NCBI RefSeq assembly: GCF_042648505.1
Contig: NZ_JBHRXK010000006.1
Span: 1-64,000, forward strand
Source of the DNA: Lysobacter_L cavernae
GTDB taxonomy: Bacteria > Pseudomonadota > Gammaproteobacteria > Xanthomonadales > Xanthomonadaceae
Length of the DNA stretch: 64,000 nucleotides
Reading direction: 5' to 3'
Made by a program: the position numbers and the translations under genes. Positions 61,040-64,000 of the stretch are shown in pieces (positions within the stretch are counted from its first letter, which is position 1; each line of letters opens with the position of its first letter). The notes below the pieces were generated by a model, which had not been told where the DNA came from, searched no databases, and saw nothing but the letters and a program-made list of their open reading frames with translations.

Positions 61040-63112
61040 TCAGGCCGCCGGGTAACCCAGCCGCTGGGCCACCGGCTCGAGCAGCGCGAACGCCTCGGCC
61101 AGCGGCTCGGCGAACGTGCGCCAGTGGCCGGGGGCGAGGCGCGCCGTGCCGAGCGTCGCCGGCGATGGCGTCATCACCCGGGTCTGCAGGGCGTCGGCGA
61201 GTGCCTGGGCGACGCCACGCGGGTCCTGGGCGATGTCGTCGAGCCGGACCAGCCGATGCGGGAACAGGTCCTGCTCGTGCAGCTGCGCCACCTGCTCCAG
61301 CGTCGCCGCCAGCCAGCGCGCGCCGGCTTCCGGCGAAGCCAGTGCAAACGGCACCGGGCTGCCGTAGGCCAGCCAGTCCAGCAGCATGTCGCGCGGGTCG
61401 CGCAGGGCGATCATCAGCACCGCCTCGGGCAGGTACGGGCGCAGCGCCAGCAGCAACGCGTTGTCCCACCACAGCAGCCAGTCGAACACGGTGCCGTCGC
61501 TGATCCCGCGTGCCGGCAGCCCGGCGCGCCACAGGTTGATCTGGTAGGCCGCATCGAGCGTGCCGTCGACCAGACCGGCCGTGGTCGGATAGCGCTGGAA
61601 CAGGTCGTTCGGCGGCGTGGCGCCGAGGCGATCGGCGCGCACCGGCGCCCCGCTCTCGCCGAGCGTCACCGCCAGCCGCTCGACCAGCGAGCCCGGCGCG
61701 CCCCACAGCAGCAGCACCGGTGGGGTCGATTCCGCCACCGGCGCCAGCTCCGGCCACTGCGCGATCGGCGCGCTCGGTTGCGGCAGCGGCAGGCGCTCGC
61801 CGACGACCTCGGCATGCAGTTCGGCCCAGGTCGCCGCCGCCGCATCGGGCTGGCCGGCGATGTCGAAACAGCGGCCGAGCAGCTGCCGCAGCGAACGCTT
61901 GATGTTGATGTCCTGCGCTTTCGCCAGCAGGCCCTCGACGCGCATCACCGCCGCGTCCGGGTCGCGCCGCAGCAGCTCGTCGACGATTCGCAGCTCGGCC
62001 TGGGTGTGGCCGGGCTGCAGCTCGATGATGCGGCGCGCGACGGCTTCGGCCTGGTCGTGCTCGCCGGCGCGGCCGTGGATGGTGGATTGCGCTTCCAGCG
62101 CCGGCACGTGCTCCGGCATCGCCACCTGCCAGCGCGCGACCACGTCCCGCGCGCCCTCACCGGCGAACGGCTCGAGCGCCAGCCGCGCGCGCCACAGGTC
62201 GGGCAATTGCGTGTGCGCTTCCAACGTCGTGTCGAGGGTGCTGCGCGCTTCGTCGACGGCCTCGAGCCGACGCCAGGCCTCCATCAGGGCGAGCAGGGTG
62301 CGGCGGTCCAGCGGCTGCGCCGCGAACGACTCGCGCAGGCGCGCCAACGCGCTCTCGTTGCGGCCGCCTTCGAGTTCGAGCTCAGCGACCAGGCGCTGCA
62401 GGGCCGGGGTCGCGGCGGCGCCGTCCAGCAACGGTGCCAGCTCGTCGGCGGCCTCGCCCGGGCGACCCTGGCGGCGCACCAGGTCGGCGATCAGCGAGCG
62501 CAACGCGCGCGAATCCGGGTCGCGTTCGAGCAGGCGGCGGAAGGCCTGCTCGGCGAAGGCGAAGTGGCCCTTGGCCAGGTAGGCGAAGCCCAGCGCGTGG
62601 CGCAGCTGCAGGTCGTCCGGCGCGCGCTCGGCGGCGCCGCTGAGGATAGCCAGGGCGCGGTCGGCGTCGCCGCGGCGCAGCGCCAGCGAGCCTTCGACCG
62701 CGGCCACGTGCGGGTGCTCGGGGGCGATGCGCGCGGCGGTGCGGACCAGGCGCTCGGCCTCGTCGAGGTCGCCGCGGCCGACCGCGAGCTGCGCCTGCAC
62801 GATGTAGGCCGGGAACTGGTTGGGGTCGAGCCCGGTGGCGCGGGCCAGCGCGGCCTGGGCCTCGTCGAGCTGGCGCTCGGCCAGCAGCAGGCCGGCGCGT
62901 TCCAGATGCAGGCCGGCGTCGTCCGGGGCCAGGCCGATGGCGTGGTCGATCGCCGCCAGCGCGGCCTCGCGATCGCCGTCCAGGCGCAGCGCGGCAGCCA
63001 GCAGGCGGTGCGCGGTGGCGTCTTGCGGCTGCGTGGCGACGGCATCGCGCGCGGCGGCCAGCGCTTGCGCGGCGGCGCCGCGACGCAGCGCGTCGAGAAT
63101 GGGTTCGTACAT
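61040..63112 (-). CDS. TPR-repeat protein with C-terminal sulfotransferase-like domain
   Basis: A 690-residue soluble protein. Residues about 1-440 form an array of TPR-like helix pairs (for example DREAALAAIDHAIGLAPDDAGLHLERAGLLLAERQLDEAQAAL). The C-terminal domain resembles PAPS-dependent sulfotransferases: LLLWGAPGSLVERLAVTL in the place of the PSB loop, and LMIALRDPRDMLLDWL, the RDPRD motif that contacts the 3'-phosphate. The PSB loop lacks the usual RSGTTL pattern, so activity is uncertain. Similar TPR-sulfotransferase fusions occur in xanthomonads; the acceptor is unknown. Confidence 0.8.
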   Translation of the reverse strand: MYEPILDALRRGAAAQALAAARDAVATQPQDATAHRLLAAALRLDGDREAALAAIDHAIGLAPDDAGLHLERAGLLLAERQLDEAQAALARATGLDPNQFPAYIVQAQLAVGRGDLDEAERLVRTAARIAPEHPHVAAVEGSLALRRGDADRALAILSGAAERAPDDLQLRHALGFAYLAKGHFAFAEQAFRRLLERDPDSRALRSLIADLVRRQGRPGEAADELAPLLDGAAATPALQRLVAELELEGGRNESALARLRESFAAQPLDRRTLLALMEAWRRLEAVDEARSTLDTTLEAHTQLPDLWRARLALEPFAGEGARDVVARWQVAMPEHVPALEAQSTIHGRAGEHDQAEAVARRIIELQPGHTQAELRIVDELLRRDPDAAVMRVEGLLAKAQDINIKRSLRQLLGRCFDIAGQPDAAAATWAELHAEVVGERLPLPQPSAPIAQWPELAPVAESTPPVLLLWGAPGSLVERLAVTLGESGAPVRADRLGATPPNDLFQRYPTTAGLVDGTLDAAYQINLWRAGLPARGISDGTVFDWLLWWDNALLLALRPYLPEAVLMIALRDPRDMLLDWLAYGSPVPFALASPEAGARWLAATLEQVAQLHEQDLFPHRLVRLDDIAQDPRGVAQALADALQTRVMTPSPATLGTARLAPGHWRTFAEPLAEAFALLEPVAQRLGYPAA

Positions 63113-63213
63113 GGACAGCTCGGTTGCTCGGACGAATCCGCGATTGTAGCGGCTGCGGGCATTGCGACCGGGCGCGACGGCACTTCCAGCGTTGCCTCGG
63201 GCTGGAAACAAAC

Positions 63214-64000
63214 TCAGCCCATCGCGTCCATCATCCGCTGCGCGATCCAGCGTTCGGCGAAGCCGTCGAGCCGGGCGCTTTCGAGGAAGCCGCAGTGCCC
63301 GCCCCACGGCGCGATCTCCAGCCGCGCCGACGGCGGCAGCCGCAGTTCGTCGAAACCGGCGACCGGGATCACCGGGTCGTCGGCCGCCATCAGGATGCTG
63401 GCCGGCACCTGCAGCGCGGCCAGGCGGTCGCCGGCGATCGAGTAACCGTCGAAATAACGCTCGAGCGTGCCGAAGTCGGTGTGGCGCTCGATCATCCATT
63501 GCGTCAGCGGGCGCATGCGCAGGCCCAGCACGCTGTCGTCAAACGCATGCTGCTGCGGGAACAGCGCTCGCTTGCGCGCCAGCGAGCCGCGCCACTTGCG
63601 CTCGAAGTACCACAGGTACAGCGGCAGGCCCTGTTCCATCGCGTCCATCGTCCGCCCCGGGTCGAGCACCGGGCAGACCGCGGCCACGTGCGCCAGCGCC
63701 AGCCCCGCGGCCGGCGCGTGCAACGCCAGGCGCAGGGCGAAGTTGCCGCCGAGCGAGTAACCGGCCACGCACAGCGGCTGCAGCGGAAAGCGCCGCGACA
63801 CCTCGCACGCGGCATGCACGACCTCGCCGATGCGGTTGGAGTGGAACAGCCCTTCATTGAGGTGATGGGTGTTGCCGTGGTCGCGGAAGTTGAGGCGGAA
63901 CACGGCGAAGCCACGCTGCAGCAGCTGCGCCGCGGTCAGGCGCATGTAGCTGGAATCGACGCTGCCCTCCCAGCCGTGCAGCAGCAGCACCAGGCCGCGC
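63214..64000 (-). CDS. YheT-like alpha/beta hydrolase (5' end beyond window)
   Basis: At least 262 residues are visible; the N-terminus lies to the right of the window. The fold is clear: LLLHGWEGSVDSSYM (oxyanion region), FRLNFRDHGNTHHLN, the nucleophile elbow VAGYSLGGNFALRLAL, DDPVIPV (Asp) and PWGGHCGFLES (His). This is the YheT/Hydrolase_4 group of uncharacterised esterases (DHGxT and GxSLGGN motifs). It follows upstream DNA on the minus strand and precedes the TPR gene by about 100 nt. Confidence 0.9.
   Translation of the reverse strand, partial: RGLVLLLHGWEGSVDSSYMRLTAAQLLQRGFAVFRLNFRDHGNTHHLNEGLFHSNRIGEVVHAACEVSRRFPLQPLCVAGYSLGGNFALRLALHAPAAGLALAHVAAVCPVLDPGRTMDAMEQGLPLYLWYFERKWRGSLARKRALFPQQHAFDDSVLGLRMRPLTQWMIERHTDFGTLERYFDGYSIAGDRLAALQVPASILMAADDPVIPVAGFDELRLPPSARLEIAPWGGHCGFLESARLDGFAERWIAQRMMDAMG

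Overview
The window is high-GC, densely coded bacterial chromosome. Ax21-type outer-membrane proteins in tandem, an OleA thiolase-fold enzyme, the hemD-hemX-hemY block, yibN-secB-gpsA and the ntrBC/amt/glnK/glnA nitrogen genes together point to a gammaproteobacterium of the Xanthomonadaceae (Lysobacter/Luteimonas-like). This is inferred from protein content; no rRNA or marker gene is present to fix the genus.

Region 1 (1-16 kb) is a type VI secretion (T6SS) effector island. On the minus strand it holds two successive cassettes with the same order: vgrG, DUF4123 adaptor, DUF3304-like lipoprotein (putative immunity), Tle1-type DUF2235 lipase. The right-hand cassette has a complete vgrG (13059-15953). 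The left-hand one has a broken vgrG (8435-9600) that shares a collinear block of about 0.9 kb, apparently identical, with the intact gene but ends in a different C-terminal tail. Beyond the left cassette lie an N-terminally truncated Tle4-like lipase and a Tli4-type immunity lipoprotein. Two more vgrG remnants then flank an IS3-family transposase fragment. At the far left are an orphan secreted protein, an LprI-like protein and the decayed 3' end of a paralogue of the first, all visibly lower in GC.

Region 2 (16-26 kb) is T6SS structural and accessory: tssA on the plus strand, converging on a minus-strand run of a TagX-like M15 peptidase, PAAR tip, an unrecognised membrane protein with thiolase/ketosynthase-like motifs, tssM, tagF and an OmpA-family protein. 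The sheath, baseplate, Hcp, ClpV and TssJKL genes are not in the window, so the apparatus must be completed elsewhere.

Region 3 (26-49 kb) is mostly chromosomal housekeeping: oleA without oleBCD, an M16 peptidase, an SDR, an SMR exporter with Asp at the conserved Glu position, gst with a divergent LysR regulator, trmL, a Tsx-like porin, three tandem Ax21 paralogues, gpsA-secB-yibN, hemDXY, a thiolase, and several lipoproteins and small enzymes, including a GNAT gene with a 2-base frameshift.

Region 4 (49-64 kb) holds sodC, then nitrogen control: ntrC and ntrB separated by a dispersed repeat; terC under a yybP-ykoY (manganese) riboswitch; amt, glnK and a TorF porin; and glnA with a clear sigma-54 promoter and an upstream NtrC site in the region shared with divergent uppP. 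NtrB/NtrC, GlnK, Amt and GlnA form one ammonium sensing, uptake and assimilation circuit. The window ends with a META/DUF4377 lipoprotein, a YbhB-like protein, a TPR-sulfotransferase and an incomplete YheT-like hydrolase.
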